Counted from the first letter of the stretch, positions 41,249-48,782 are shown. The stretch: 50,188 nt of DNA from Streptomyces bambusae (GCF_019400985.1 NZ_WTFF01000014.1:1-50188), one strand, 5' to 3'. A program made the numbers and translations. The notes: generated from the sequence alone by a model not told the origin.

Positions 41249-41791
41249 GTGAGCAGCGACGAGGGCGCGGCCCGCGCCGGGCCGGACCGCCCGCTGCCGG
41301 AGGACTACGTCGCCGACCGCGTCAAGCTCGAACGAGAAGCCCGCGGTTGGAGCACCGTTACGCTCGCGGAGAAGATGGCCGAGGCCGGCCACCCGGTGAA
41401 CCAGTCCGCCATCTGGCGCATCGAGAGCGGCAAACCGCGCCGCCGGGTCAACCTCGACGAGGCGCTCGGCTTCTGCAAGGTCTTCGACCTCACTCTGGAC
41501 GACCTCACCAGCCCGCCAGGGCAGCTCGCCAACGCGCATGTCCGGCGCCTCATCGCCCAGTACGTCGCCAACTGGAGGGAGTGGAGCGTCCTCAACAAGG
41601 ACATGCGGCGGATCCTGGCCGAGCTGAAGGAGTACACGGACGCCAATCCGAACCAGGAAGACCTGGTCAAAGGCCTGCTCGGGCATGAGGTCGCGGTCGC
41701 CGCGGAAGGCCGGTTCCACAGGCACTTCCCGCCGCCGAAGCTGGTCAGCTACCTCGGCGAGCACATGGACAAGATCAACAAGAAGGACTGA
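41249..41791 (+). CDS. XRE-family helix-turn-helix regulator
   Basis: The 180-residue protein has an XRE domain in its first 95 residues: DYVADRVKLEREARGWSTVT, LAEKMAEAGHPVNQSAIWRI, ESGKPRRRVNLDEALGFCKV, FDLTLDDLTSPPG. The remaining part is helical (RRLIAQYVANWREWSVLNKD) and ends HMDKINKKD. GGAGG lies 7 nt before the GTG at 41249. Located between the divergent helicase gene and xis-int, it is a plausible switch between integrated and excised states, in the role that KorSA-type repressors play in other elements. Confidence 0.85.
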   Translation: MSSDEGAARAGPDRPLPEDYVADRVKLEREARGWSTVTLAEKMAEAGHPVNQSAIWRIESGKPRRRVNLDEALGFCKVFDLTLDDLTSPPGQLANAHVRRLIAQYVANWREWSVLNKDMRRILAELKEYTDANPNQEDLVKGLLGHEVAVAAEGRFHRHFPPPKLVSYLGEHMDKINKKD

Positions 41792-41925
41792 CCGCGCGCT
41801 TCGCTTTGGCTGCTACGAACAGCCAGGGCTCGCCCGCGCCCGGCCGGTCAACATGCATGCCCATCCCTGAACGCACTCTGCCTGCCCATTCGCCTTCCCT
41901 GGGCCGGCTACGAGAGGACCCCTCC

Positions 41926-42222
41926 TTGCACCGAAGCGACCTTCCGCTTGCCCACATAGCCCAGCTCCTGGACGTCCCCGAAGACGCCCTGCGCACCCTC
42001 ATGGCCGAGCAGTCCTCCGCCGGTGACACGACCCTCGTCGCCCTCACCGTCGCCGAAGCCGCCCGCCGGATCGGCATCGGCCGTACCAAGCTGTACGAGT
42101 ACGTCTCCTCCGGCGAGATCGCCTCCGTCAAGATCGGCAGCTTGCGCCGCATCCCAGCAGAGGCGGTGAACGACTTCCTCACCCGCCGCCTGTCGGCGAG
42201 CGACTTCGGAGCCGCCGCGTGA
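41926..42222 (+). CDS. excisionase-like DNA-binding protein
   Basis: The product (about 98 aa) has an excisionase-type helix-turn-helix: LTVAEAARRIGIGRTKLYEY, VSSGEIASVKIGSLRRIPAE, AVNDFLTRRLS. It also has an N-terminal helix pair (LPLAHIAQLLDVPEDALRTL). The TTG at 41926 has AGAGGA 7 nt upstream and is preferred; an ATG at 41857 without a ribosome site would add 23 residues. The stop overlaps the integrase start by 4 bp (GTGA), the usual xis-int arrangement. It should bind near the att sites and favour excision. Confidence 0.82.
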   Translation: MHRSDLPLAHIAQLLDVPEDALRTLMAEQSSAGDTTLVALTVAEAARRIGIGRTKLYEYVSSGEIASVKIGSLRRIPAEAVNDFLTRRLSASDFGAAA

Positions 42223-43979
42223 CGCGAGCCTCCGCACCGAAGACCCGCCAGCCCAACGGGGCCTCGTCGATCTTCCAGGGCAAGGACGGCCGATGGCATG
42301 GCTACGTCACCGTCGGCACCAAGGACAACGGCAGCCCCGACCGGCGCCACGTCAGCCGCAAGACCCGCCCTGAGGTCACCAAGCTCGTGCGCGAGCTGGA
42401 ACGGCAGCGCGACAAGGGCGCCGTCCGCCAGGTCGGCAAGAGCTGGACGCTGGAGACGTGGCTGACGCACTGGGTGGAGAACATCGCCGCCGCGCACGTC
42501 TCGGAGAACACCATCGACGGCTACCGCGTCGCGGTGAACCACCACCTCATACCCGGCCTCGGCGCCCACCGCCTGGAGAAGCTCGAGCCCGAACACCTGG
42601 AGCGCTTCTACAAGAAGATGCAGGACTCCGGCAGCGCCGCCGGCACCGCCCACCAGGTCCACCGCACCGTACGCACCGCCCTCAACGAAGCGGTCCGCCG
42701 CGCCCACCTCACCGTCAACCCGGCCACGATCGCCAAGGCCCCTCGCCTGGAAGAGGAGGAGGTCGAGCCGTACTCGGTCGAGGAGGTCCAGCGTCTGCTT
42801 GCCGAGGCCGCCAAGCACCGCAACACCGCCCGCTGGGTCATCGCCCTGGCCCTCGGCTTGCGACAGGGCGAGGTCCTCGGCATGCAGTGGGACGACGTCG
42901 ACTTCGACCTCGGCGTCATCCGCGTACGGCGTGGTCGGCTGCGGCCCCGCTACAAGCATGGCTGCGGCGACCGCTGCGGACGCAAGCCCGGCTACTGCCC
43001 CCAGAAGATCAACACCCGGCGCGAGACCAAGAACGCCAAGTCCCGCGCCGGCCAACGGCCCATCGGCGCCCCCGACGAGCTGCTCCAGCTGCTGCGCCAG
43101 CACAAGGAGGGGCAAGCCCACGAGCGTGCCCTTGCCCGCGACCTGTGGACCGAGAAGGGGTACGTCTTCACCTCGCCCACCGGCGAGCCCCTGAACCCGA
43201 ACACCGACTACCACAAGTGGAAGGAGCTGCTGAAGGCCGCAGGCGTCCGCGACGCTCGCCTCCACGATGCCCGCCACACGGCTGCCACCGTCCTGCTCAT
43301 CCTCGGCGTCCCCGACGCGGTCGTCGACGCCATCATGGGCTGGGAGCCCGGCAAGTCCGCCAGGATGCGCCGCCGCTACCAGCACCTGACCAGCCGCGTC
43401 CTCAAGGACACCGCGGACAAGGTCGGCGGCCTCCTGTGGGGCACCGACCAGGCTGATCTGGGTGGTGGCGCGGTGAGCCGAAGCCCCGTTCCCGCCGAAC
43501 TCGTGCTCCACGTCGCACGGCTGGGTGAGCGCTTGGTTCCCTTCGCCCATGCGGATCACGCCGCCGAAGTGGTTGATCGGTGGCGGGAGGACTGGCCGGA
43601 CCACAGCGCTGCAGTCGAGCAGTGGGACCGGCGCCGTTGGGAGCGTGAGGGGCCCGGCGGCCTACGGGCCGTCCGCGACCGGGTCCCTCAACAGGCCAGG
43701 GTGTTCCACGCCCACGCCGTCTTTCTTCCGGGCGGCGCACGAGAAGCCAGGCTGCCGGAGACCTGGTCCGTGCCGGCCTGGGACTTCGAGACCGACTCCT
43801 ACACCGACCGCCCATCGGCGTGGCGAACGGTACGCCGGCCCGGACCAGGTGAGGAGGTGGAGGCACACGTTCGCGGCACAGACGAGGTCGCCGTGAAGGC
43901 TGCCTTCGCCGAGGCGTGTGCACAGGCTGTGGACCGTGCCCAGAATCCCGGGAAGTACGGCGATACCGACGAGTGGTAG
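42219..43979 (+). CDS. int: tyrosine recombinase (integrase) with an unusual 175-aa C-terminal extension
   Basis: The 586-residue protein has an N-terminal arm-binding domain (1-70), a SAM-like core-binding domain (75-175) and the catalytic domain (185-405). Catalytic residues are Arg215 (LGLRQGEVLG), His349 and Arg352 (LHDARHTAAT), Trp375 (MGWEPGKSAR) and the nucleophile Tyr387 (MRRRYQHLT). A Cys-rich insertion HGCGDRCGRKPGYC (247-260) is common in streptomycete integrases. The usual end would fall near GGLLWGTD (about 410), yet the frame continues for about 175 residues without known domain (PAELVLHVARLGERLVPFAH ... NPGKYGDTDEW). This suggests stop-codon loss and fusion, or a genuine domain. 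It catalyses integration into tRNA-Ser(GGA). Confidence 0.93.
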   Translation: MTRASAPKTRQPNGASSIFQGKDGRWHGYVTVGTKDNGSPDRRHVSRKTRPEVTKLVRELERQRDKGAVRQVGKSWTLETWLTHWVENIAAAHVSENTIDGYRVAVNHHLIPGLGAHRLEKLEPEHLERFYKKMQDSGSAAGTAHQVHRTVRTALNEAVRRAHLTVNPATIAKAPRLEEEEVEPYSVEEVQRLLAEAAKHRNTARWVIALALGLRQGEVLGMQWDDVDFDLGVIRVRRGRLRPRYKHGCGDRCGRKPGYCPQKINTRRETKNAKSRAGQRPIGAPDELLQLLRQHKEGQAHERALARDLWTEKGYVFTSPTGEPLNPNTDYHKWKELLKAAGVRDARLHDARHTAATVLLILGVPDAVVDAIMGWEPGKSARMRRRYQHLTSRVLKDTADKVGGLLWGTDQADLGGGAVSRSPVPAELVLHVARLGERLVPFAHADHAAEVVDRWREDWPDHSAAVEQWDRRRWEREGPGGLRAVRDRVPQQARVFHAHAVFLPGGAREARLPETWSVPAWDFETDSYTDRPSAWRTVRRPGPGEEVEAHVRGTDEVAVKAAFAEACAQAVDRAQNPGKYGDTDEW

Positions 43980-44001
43980 GTCCGGACGCAGTCCGACTGG
44001 G

Positions 44002-44373
44002 TCAGGCTGTCGACTCGGCGTTGGCAGCCAGAGACTCGCGCAGGTACTCATGGACGGCGTGTTCGGGTACCCGGAAGGAACGGCCGACACGGATCGCCGG
44101 CAGATGGCCGTTGTGGACGAGCCGGTAGACGGTCATCTTTGAGACGGCCATGACCGATGCAACCTCGGCAACTGTGAGGAACTTGACCTCGTGCAGCGGG
44201 CGCTCGCCTGTGCGTCCGCTCTGCGGCCGTGCGGGCCGAGCCTCTGCCGACGCTGCTTCACGTGCCATCCGCCCCCGAAGCTGGGCAAGCCGCTGCTCGG
44301 TTTCGGCTTGGTCGGCCCACAGTCCGTCCACGGCCTGCGCGGCGCTCTGCAGCATGTCTTCGATGCTCATCAT
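44002..44373 (-). CDS. excisionase-fold (helix-turn-helix) DNA-binding protein
   Basis: The 123-residue protein starts MMSIEDMLQSAAQAVDGLWA. It has an N-terminal coiled-coil-like helix (QAETEQRLAQLRGRMAREAA) and a C-terminal MerR/excisionase-type domain: LTVAEVASVMAVSKMTVYRL, VHNGHLPAIRVGRSFRVPEH. The HTH is like those of BldC-type proteins and Xis. GGAGG lies 3 or 6 nt before the paired ATGs at 44373 and 44370, and the start overlaps the sigma-factor stop by 4 bp. It is distinct from the xis gene, so this is either a second directionality factor or a regulator working with the sigma factor. Confidence 0.82.
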   Translation of the reverse strand: MMSIEDMLQSAAQAVDGLWADQAETEQRLAQLRGRMAREAASAEARPARPQSGRTGERPLHEVKFLTVAEVASVMAVSKMTVYRLVHNGHLPAIRVGRSFRVPEHAVHEYLRESLAANAESTA

Positions 44374-44876
44374 GCACCTCCGTCTACGTCTGCCAGGAGC
44401 GTCTTCAGCGTGGCACGGGCGTGGTGAAGGTGAGTCTTCACGGACCCCGTGGAGATGCCCATGATCTCGGCGATCTCGCTGAGGGGGTGGTCGAACTGGA
44501 GCTGAAGGGCCATCGCTGTGGCCTGTTGTTGCGGGAGCTTCCGCACGGCGTCGAGGACGGCGAGCTGCTCCACTTTCCGTGCCATGGCATCGGACGTCAT
44601 GCGATGGTCTGGCAGCTCACGGGGGTCGGTGATCACGCCCTGGCGCTGCCGGGCCTGGCGCAGGCGGCTCAGCCGTTGCCCGGCAATCCGGAACAGCCAT
44701 GCCTTCTTGTTCTCAAGTCCGGATAACCGGTTCCAGTACCTGTGTGCGGCGATCATCGTGTCCTGAGCGGCATCGTCGATCAGGCTCAGATCGCCCTCTA
44801 ACCAGATCAGGTACCGGCGGACTTGACGATCCCAGTGGTTGAAGAAGTGGGCGAACTCTTCCGGAGTAGGCGCCAT
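44370..44876 (-). CDS. ECF-type RNA polymerase sigma factor
   Basis: The 168-residue protein contains sigma region 2 (HFFNHWDRQVRRYLIWLEGD, DDAAQDTMIAAHRYWNRLSG, NKKAWLFRIAGQRLSRLRQA) and region 4 (LDAVRKLPQQQATAMALQLQ, HPLSEIAEIMGISTGSVKTH, LHHARATLKTLL). Length is typical of compact ECF factors. AAGGGGG precedes the ATG at 44876. It lies 27 bp after a small membrane-protein gene and is coupled to the excisionase-fold gene. The membrane protein upstream is where an anti-sigma factor might be, but it lacks recognisable anti-sigma motifs. Confidence 0.88.
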   Translation of the reverse strand: MAPTPEEFAHFFNHWDRQVRRYLIWLEGDLSLIDDAAQDTMIAAHRYWNRLSGLENKKAWLFRIAGQRLSRLRQARQRQGVITDPRELPDHRMTSDAMARKVEQLAVLDAVRKLPQQQATAMALQLQFDHPLSEIAEIMGISTGSVKTHLHHARATLKTLLADVDGGA

Positions 44877-44903
44877 GCAACCCCCTTACCTCGTGCCGCC
44901 CGC

Positions 44904-45176
44904 TCAACGACGAGGACTGTTCTCGGTGAGATCCCCGGCGATGACTGTGCGGCGCCCCTGGACCGTATCTTCCACCCGCAGCCCGGCCTTCGGCAGCTGT
45001 TCCAGCATTACGACCAGGGTGGCCCTTCGCTCACGCTCCAGACCGGCTTTCACACGGCCCTGGGCGAGTTCGTGAAGAACGTCCCATAGCCCCGTACGCC
45101 CCTTGCGGGACCGCAGGATGAGACCAATCAGCCCCATCAGGACGGGGACGCCCACTGCGAGAACCTCAACGCTCAC
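44904..45176 (-). CDS. small membrane-anchored protein, 90 aa
   Basis: The product starts MSVEVLAVGVPVLMGLIGLI, a single N-terminal membrane helix, followed by RSRKGRTGLWDVLHELAQGR and a cytosolic basic tail (VKAGLERERRATLVVMLEQL, GLRVEDTVQGRRTVIAGDL). GGAG lies before the GTG at 45176. It is the first gene of a three-gene unit with the ECF sigma and excisionase-fold genes. No family is recognised; a role in sensing or holding the sigma factor at the membrane is inference from context only. Confidence 0.6.
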   Translation of the reverse strand: MSVEVLAVGVPVLMGLIGLILRSRKGRTGLWDVLHELAQGRVKAGLERERRATLVVMLEQLPKAGLRVEDTVQGRRTVIAGDLTENSPRR

Positions 45177-45200
45177 CGGCTCAACTCCGCCTGCCTCGCG

Positions 45201-45251
45201 CTGTGGCCCGCTGCCACAGCCCTGCCCACTACAGCGCTTTCCGTGGGCAGG
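45201..45251 (-). terminator. paired hairpins after the SMC-like gene
   Basis: CTGTGGC / GCCACAG (45201-45219) and CCTGCCCAC / GTGGGCAGG (45221-45251) lie between the end of the SMC-like gene and the start of the small membrane-protein gene. They probably separate the two minus-strand units. Confidence 0.55.
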
Positions 45252-45310
45252 GGTTGAACAGGCGGCCAGAATTTTTCCCGGCGCCGTCGGACGGCTCCCC
45301 GTCAGGGGAT

Positions 45311-47176
45311 TCAGTCGGACGACTGCTCGGCTGCATGCGGGTTCCTCAGCCCGGGAATCAGCGGACGGTCGTGGTCGAAGTCGTGCACCAGGACGTGGCC
45401 ACGTACGGAGGCCGGAAGATCGTTGTCCGCGACCACGACCTGGAACGGGTCGGTGGTGATGCCCGCGCCAGCCCGGGCGGTGACGAAGTCCACGAAGCTG
45501 CTGTAAATGCGCTGAGCGAAGCGGGTGTCCCAGTCGTTGCGGCCGACGTTCTTGGTCGGTGAGTCGATCATCAGGAAGGTCGGCAGATCACCGACGCGGT
45601 TGGTCAGCAGGTATCGCAGCAGGCTGACGTGGTAGCCGACGGTGACTGCGGCGCGAGTACCTCCGCCGAGACGTTCGACGCCCTGTCCGTCCACGATGGG
45701 GAGGTACGTGTCGCGGTCGATGCGGGCGTCTCCGGCGTACCAGGGCAGGTCCATCTCGGCGACGACGTCTCCGAAGATGTCGTTGAGGCTGTCCAGGACG
45801 TCGCTGCGGCGTACGGCGTAGCTGGCGATCAGATCTTTGCGTGCCTCGGTGAGTTCGGCTCGCCGTTCCTCGGCTTCCCGCAGCTGCTCCTTCAGGGTGC
45901 GCAGCCGCTGGTGAGGCTCGACCAGGCGTTGCAGGCTCTGGAGACGGGCAGCCGCCTCGGCGACAGCTACTCGGGCATCGGCGAGCTGGTCGGCATGGGG
46001 AGCGATGAGGCGGCGGGTCGCCTCGTCAAGACGCTGCTGGAGATCTCCGACCCGCGCATCGGCCGCGGCGGCTGCCTTCTCCGCCTCAGCCACTCGCGCT
46101 TGGCCTTGGACGACCCGGTCACGGGCAGCGTCCAGCTGCTGCTGGAGCAGGGCCGTTGCTGCTGCAAGATCGGTCTTTGTCTCAGTACACAGGGGGCACG
46201 CGGTCGCTGGCAGGGTGCGCCGACTCAGGTCGGTGTGGCAGTGAAGGCACTGCAAAACCGGCTTGTGGGCCTTCTCCAAGCGCTTGCGAAGCTGGTCCAC
46301 GCTGTTCTCGCTGTCAGACAGAGCACGGCGTGCACTGCTGGCCCGTCGGTGCGCGGCTTCAGCCTCATCAACGGCCTGCCGCAAGGCGGCGCGCAGAGGT
46401 TCAGCGGCGCCGGTCAAGGCAGTCAGTTCGGCCTCGATGACCTTCAGCCTTCGCTCCGCGGCCTCGTGTTCCTCAGTCGCGCGCGCGATGTCGGCTTGGA
46501 TGGCGTCGAGGTTCGTAGCGGTCGAGGCGTTGAGAAAGGTAGAGATGCTGGCCTGGTCCTGGGTGAGCTGCCGAATGGTGTCGCTGACGCCGCGTAGCTC
46601 CGCCTCCAGGGCCGGGAGGTCCGGGGTGGACAGTCCAAAGAGCAGCTCGAAAAGGGTCTGCCTCAGGGCGCTGGGCCGGTCAGCCCTGTGGCCGGCGATC
46701 TTCTGGTCGATGGTCGATTGCCGCACGTACACGAAGTCGAGCAGCTCGTTGAAGGTGACCGGCTTCCTTCCCCGGCGTGCGGTGCCCAGCAGATTGGACA
46801 GGCTCAGTGCATCCAGCAGCCACTGGGACAGGGTGGTGCGGCCAGTATCGTCCGCGTCTTTGAGCGGCAGGATCTCGGTGAGCGTCCCGTCGGGTTCGAG
46901 GAGCTCGACCTGGCGGTTCGCGCCACGCACGCTGCGGCGCAGCCGCACATGCTGTCCGCCCAGAAGGACCTCGGTCTCTACCCGGTGTACGAAGCGGTCC
47001 ATGGCGACCGGCCAGACTGGTTCCGCCCCGAACGTGTAGGCGACTCCCTCGAAGAACGAGGTCTTGCCCGTGTTGACCGCACCGACCAAGGCGACGAGGT
47101 CGCTATCGAGCGCGTAGGAGTGCCAGCCGGCCTCGGTCTCCACCGAGTAGCGCTTCAGCCGGATCGGATGTGCCAT
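45311..47176 (-). CDS. SMC/Rad50-like ATPase with a coiled coil and CxxC pairs
   Basis: The 621-residue protein has an ABC-type head split by a long coiled coil. Walker A is VGAVNTGKTSFFEG (31-44), and DFVYVRQSTIDQKIAGHR (about 146-163) corresponds to a Q-loop region. Helices from about 190 to 300 and 330 to 450 are heptad-rich. At the apex are two CxxC pairs (Cys309/312 and Cys326/329), a zinc-hook-like feature. The C-terminal head shows GGGTRAAVTVGYHVSLLRYL (signature-like) and LPTFLMIDSPTKNVGRNDWD (Walker B/D-loop). GGAGG lies before the ATG at 47176. Such ATPases serve in DNA repair or phage defence; the partner may be the membrane protein upstream. No nuclease domain is visible. Confidence 0.82.
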   Translation of the reverse strand: MAHPIRLKRYSVETEAGWHSYALDSDLVALVGAVNTGKTSFFEGVAYTFGAEPVWPVAMDRFVHRVETEVLLGGQHVRLRRSVRGANRQVELLEPDGTLTEILPLKDADDTGRTTLSQWLLDALSLSNLLGTARRGRKPVTFNELLDFVYVRQSTIDQKIAGHRADRPSALRQTLFELLFGLSTPDLPALEAELRGVSDTIRQLTQDQASISTFLNASTATNLDAIQADIARATEEHEAAERRLKVIEAELTALTGAAEPLRAALRQAVDEAEAAHRRASSARRALSDSENSVDQLRKRLEKAHKPVLQCLHCHTDLSRRTLPATACPLCTETKTDLAAATALLQQQLDAARDRVVQGQARVAEAEKAAAAADARVGDLQQRLDEATRRLIAPHADQLADARVAVAEAAARLQSLQRLVEPHQRLRTLKEQLREAEERRAELTEARKDLIASYAVRRSDVLDSLNDIFGDVVAEMDLPWYAGDARIDRDTYLPIVDGQGVERLGGGTRAAVTVGYHVSLLRYLLTNRVGDLPTFLMIDSPTKNVGRNDWDTRFAQRIYSSFVDFVTARAGAGITTDPFQVVVADNDLPASVRGHVLVHDFDHDRPLIPGLRNPHAAEQSSD

Positions 47177-47345
47177 GACCTGGTCCCTCCAGGACTCGCT
47201 GCCCGCCTGGATGGCCGGCGCGCCATGCCCTGCGTAACGATGTAACGCTGCTGGAGATGATCCGGACCAGCTGAAACTGCCAGAACGTGGCTGAGGACGC
47301 CCGCGCGTTGACGGTCCGCAGCCGTGGCGTCCGCCAGTGGGAAGG

Positions 47346-48428
47346 TCACTTGCCCGGTACCAGCTCCAGAAGCCGGCCCACACGGTGCCAGCCGCCGACG
47401 AGGATGGCTGCCAACACGGCGCACCCCACGATGAGCCATGGGCGCAGGTCGTCGTTCACTCCTAGCGTGGGCAGTGCAGAGGAAGCCCCGACGGCAGCCG
47501 TCATGGCGGCGATGATGACCACAGCCACGTGGATCGACTCCCGGACCGTCGTGCGTGCAGCGGATACGGGGGCAACGTCCACGAGGGATTCCGCCGGCAG
47601 CATGGACCCGACGCGGCCCTCCGCACACCGTTCGCCGATCTCGGCCAACATGGCCCCCAGACGGGGCAGCGCGGTTTCTGGGTCCACGTCGATCCGCAGC
47701 GACTCTGCTCGGAGTGCACCTGCGACCTGTGCCGCATGCGCACGTGCTGCTGCCTGCCTGGCAGAACGGCGGGGGATGGTTCCTGCGTATCGGTGGGCAC
47801 GAAGGATGGCGTCCTCGGTTGCACGGAGGCCGAGGTCGAGCGCTCGGAGCTGTGAGGCACGCTGTCCGGGCGGCCGGCTGTATGCCTCGGCACAGAGGTT
47901 GAGCGCTTCCACGGTCTGGATAGTCGCCCGGTGTCGCAAGACGGCTCCTCGTGCCGGGCGCCGCTTCAGCAGCCACCAGACCGGCGTGATCAAGGCAGCC
48001 ACCCAAGTGATCATGTAGATCAGTGCGTCCCATCCATGCACGGGCTGATTCGCAGCTTCTGGGCGCAGAACCCACAGGAAGTGCTTCGCAGCTCTTGCGA
48101 CAGACTCGCTGCCGAGTGCGACGGCCAAGTCACGGACGACGACCGCGGAGAACTTGATCAGCCTCAAGCCGAGCCAAAGGGCGAGGAGGGTCAAGGCTAT
48201 GGATCCGTAGGGCGCTGTTTCGAGGGTTGCCCGGGTGTCCCGCAGTGCTCGCCGAGTGTGGGGAAGCCTCCTTTCCGCCACCTGCAGTACTTGGAGTGAC
48301 GAGGTGAGGCTGCGGAGACGGGTGCCGATGACCCGCCGGTTGACGCGGAGACGCCAGGATTCGAGCCGTAATCGGGCTTGTGTGACATATGGAACCACCT
48401 GCTGGGTGGTCGTGCGGGCCAGGCTCAA
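47346..48428 (-). CDS. membrane protein of unknown function, about four TM helices
   Basis: The 360-residue protein has a basic amphipathic N-terminus (LRLESWRLRVNRRVIGTRLR). Two hydrophobic segments lie at about 75-97 (GSIALTLLALWLGLRLIKFS) and 135-154 (ALIYMITWVAALITPVWWLL). A cytosolic helical region of about 140 residues (ALNLCAEAYSRPPGQRASQL...EIGERCAEGRVGSMLPAES) is followed by two more TM segments near the C-terminus (VAVVIIAAMTAAVGASSALP, PWLIVGCAVLAAILVGG). GGAGGGG precedes a TTG at 48428, the only good start before the arm sites. It is the last gene before the right attachment site and lies 169 bp upstream of the SMC-like gene on the same strand. No family recognised. Confidence 0.65.
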   Translation of the reverse strand: MSLARTTTQQVVPYVTQARLRLESWRLRVNRRVIGTRLRSLTSSLQVLQVAERRLPHTRRALRDTRATLETAPYGSIALTLLALWLGLRLIKFSAVVVRDLAVALGSESVARAAKHFLWVLRPEAANQPVHGWDALIYMITWVAALITPVWWLLKRRPARGAVLRHRATIQTVEALNLCAEAYSRPPGQRASQLRALDLGLRATEDAILRAHRYAGTIPRRSARQAAARAHAAQVAGALRAESLRIDVDPETALPRLGAMLAEIGERCAEGRVGSMLPAESLVDVAPVSAARTTVRESIHVAVVIIAAMTAAVGASSALPTLGVNDDLRPWLIVGCAVLAAILVGGWHRVGRLLELVPGK

Positions 48429-48540
48429 GGCATCCCCTCCATCGGTGTGGATGAACCGATGGTGCCGGGAACGGAGGAGTTGTTGCGCCGTCTCACCCAA
48501 ATGATCTTCGGTGGGTGGGCCCGAAGGCTGGGGCGGCAAC

Positions 48541-48560
48541 TGCAACCAAAACTGCAACCA
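48541..48560. repeat. right arm-type site of element 2
   Basis: TGCAACCA at 48541 and 48553, with the same 12-bp period and 4-nt gap as the left pair. They end 62 bp before att copy 3. Confidence 0.7.
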
Positions 48561-48567
48561 CGGAACG

Positions 48568-48604
48568 ACGAAGGACCCGGCCGCAGTGCGGTCGGGTCCT
48601 TCGT
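48568..48604 (-). terminator. terminator of tRNA-Ser(GGA)
   Basis: ACGAAGGACCCGGCCGC pairs with GCGGTCGGGTCCTTCGT around AGT (one G-T wobble), 20 bp after the tRNA 3' end. It replaces the original chromosomal copy now at 20251. Confidence 0.85.
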
Positions 48605-48621
48605 TTGCCCTGGTGGGCAGG

Positions 48622-48676
48622 TGCGGAGGATACGAGATTCGAACTCGTGAGGGGTTGCCCCCAACACGCTTTCCAA
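48622..48676. repeat. attachment-site copy 3, within intact tRNA-Ser(GGA)
   Basis: These 55 bp are identical to 22396-22450. Identity stops at TTTCCAA in the anticodon loop, where the tRNA continues GCGTGCG and the other copies continue ATGTTCG. The crossover must lie within these bases. Confidence 0.93.
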
Positions 48677-48708
48677 GCGTGCGCCCTAGGCCTCTAGGCG
48701 AATCCTCC
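48624..48708 (-). tRNA. tRNA-Ser (anticodon GGA), integration target
   Basis: This is an 85-nt class II tRNA with acceptor stem GGAGGAT / ATCCTCC, discriminator G, anticodon stem CACGC / GCGTG and loop TTGGAAA, giving anticodon GGA (reads UCC and UCU). It has a long variable arm with GGGGGCAACCCC and T-loop TTCGAAT. It is the only complete copy; its 3' half is repeated at 20306 and 22396. Confidence 0.96.
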
Positions 48709-48771
48709 GCCGCAAACAATACAAGACGTTGAGGAGTGCTCGCGAACTCGATTCCCGGGGCCAGGATCGGC

Positions 48772-48777
48772 TAGGGT
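48772..48777 (+). promoter_or_regulatory. -10 box TAGGGT of the SRP RNA gene
   Basis: TAGGGT ends 7-8 nt before the predicted 5' end of the SRP RNA. A matching -35 is not clear. Confidence 0.5.
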
Positions 48778-48782
48778 GGGGG

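Larger units (their letters stand above)
22396..48676. mobile_element. element 2: 26.2-kb integrative mobilisable element in tRNA-Ser(GGA)
   Basis: Flanked by identical 55-bp att copies, with arm-type pairs TGCAACCA-N4-TGCAACCA at 22547 and 48541. It carries integrase, excisionase, relaxase, MobC, DUF2637 protein, DnaB-like helicase and XRE regulator. Cargo includes CBASS, a biosynthetic cluster, an ECF sigma operon and an SMC-like/membrane pair. No TraB/FtsK-type or type IV secretion gene is seen, so I infer mobilisation by a helper rather than self-transfer. Confidence 0.88.
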
